Source: Clostridia bacterium
Lineage (GTDB): Bacteria; Bacillota; Clostridia; Oscillospirales; CAG-272
Direction of reading: 5' to 3'
Length of the DNA stretch: 6,821 nucleotides
NCBI GenBank assembly: GCA_024408015.1
Contig: JAKSVJ010000070.1
Coordinates: forward strand, 1-6,821
Shown: piece by piece, positions 6,725 to 6,821 of the stretch
Numbering within the stretch: position 1 is the stretch's first letter
Layout of the letters: every line of letters starts with the position of its first letter
Made by a program: the position numbers and the translations under genes
Notes under the pieces: model-generated
Database searches by the model: none
Seen by the model: only the letters and a program-made list of their open reading frames with translations
Told to the model about the DNA's origin: nothing

Positions 6725-6758
6725 AAAACAAAAAACCGAACTGTAAACCAGTTCGGTT
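6725..6758 (-). terminator. Rho-independent terminator of the tRNA-Glu transcript
   Basis: AACCGAACTG (6734-6743) and CAGTTCGGTT (6749-6758) form a perfect 10-bp stem with a five-base loop. Read on the minus strand it is followed by TTTTGTTTT (6733 to 6725), a strong T-tract, and lies eight bases after the tRNA CCA end. On the plus strand no T-tract follows, so it is directional. Confidence 0.88.
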
Positions 6759-6766
6759 ATGTTGTA

Positions 6767-6821
6767 TGGTGACCCGGACGAGAATCGAACTCGTGTTACC
6801 GCCGTGAAAGGGCGGTGTCTT
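6767..6821 (-). tRNA. tRNA-Glu (anticodon UUC), 3' part, cut by the window end
   Basis: Read on the minus strand, the 55 visible bases run from the 3' side of the D-arm (AAGAC) through an anticodon arm with stem CCGCC/GGCGG and loop CTTTCAC, giving anticodon TTC. A short variable loop (TAAC), a T-arm ACGAG-TTCGATT-CTCGT, the 3' acceptor strand CCGGGTC, discriminator A and an encoded CCA follow. The T-loop TTCGATT is canonical. The 5' acceptor strand and most of the D-arm lie beyond the window. It decodes GAA/GAG glutamate codons, and in most Firmicutes Glu-tRNA also feeds the amidotransferase and haem pathways. The gene is convergent with the GH3 gene. Confidence 0.95.

Overview
The window is AT-rich bacterial DNA with a clear low-GC Firmicutes character, probably a Clostridia/Lachnospiraceae-type anaerobe. 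The support is indirect: Shine-Dalgarno sites of the AGGGTGA, GGAG and GGGGG type, A-tract/T-tract-flanked rho-independent terminators, an SDR-type D-mannonate oxidoreductase of the kind found in Firmicutes, and TGA used as an ordinary stop (standard bacterial code). The genus-level assignment is inference. Six protein genes and the 3' part of one tRNA gene fill nearly all the sequence.

Left block (minus strand, about 1-1398). A two-gene unit reads leftward: a metallo-beta-lactamase-fold hydrolase followed by an Sfp-type 4'-phosphopantetheinyl transferase. Stop and start are fused as TAATG, so the two are probably translationally coupled. A two-part hairpin with a T-tract closes the unit at the left edge.

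Divergent intergenic region (1399-1544). This holds the Shine-Dalgarno site of the hydrolase gene and a good sigma-70/sigma-A-type promoter reading right (TGGACA, 17-base spacer, extended -10 TGATAAAAT).

Right block (plus strand, 1545-6680). Four genes point the same way: a HAD-family phosphatase, an SDR-family D-mannonate oxidoreductase (hexuronate catabolism), peptide chain release factor 3 (prfC), and a signal-peptide-less glycoside hydrolase family 3 enzyme. A strong GNRA-capped hairpin between the oxidoreductase and prfC probably works as a full or partial terminator. prfC and the GH3 gene overlap by four bases (ATGA). The metabolic pair (oxidoreductase, GH3) would fit a plant-polysaccharide or glycoside-using anaerobe, but a housekeeping translation factor sits between them.

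Right edge (6681-6821). Two hairpin terminators lie between the GH3 gene and a convergent tRNA-Glu(UUC) gene that is cut by the window end.

I saw no mobile element, CRISPR array, riboswitch or defence gene, and nothing that amounts to a new biological system. The items worth a second look are gene pairings and intergenic RNA structure.
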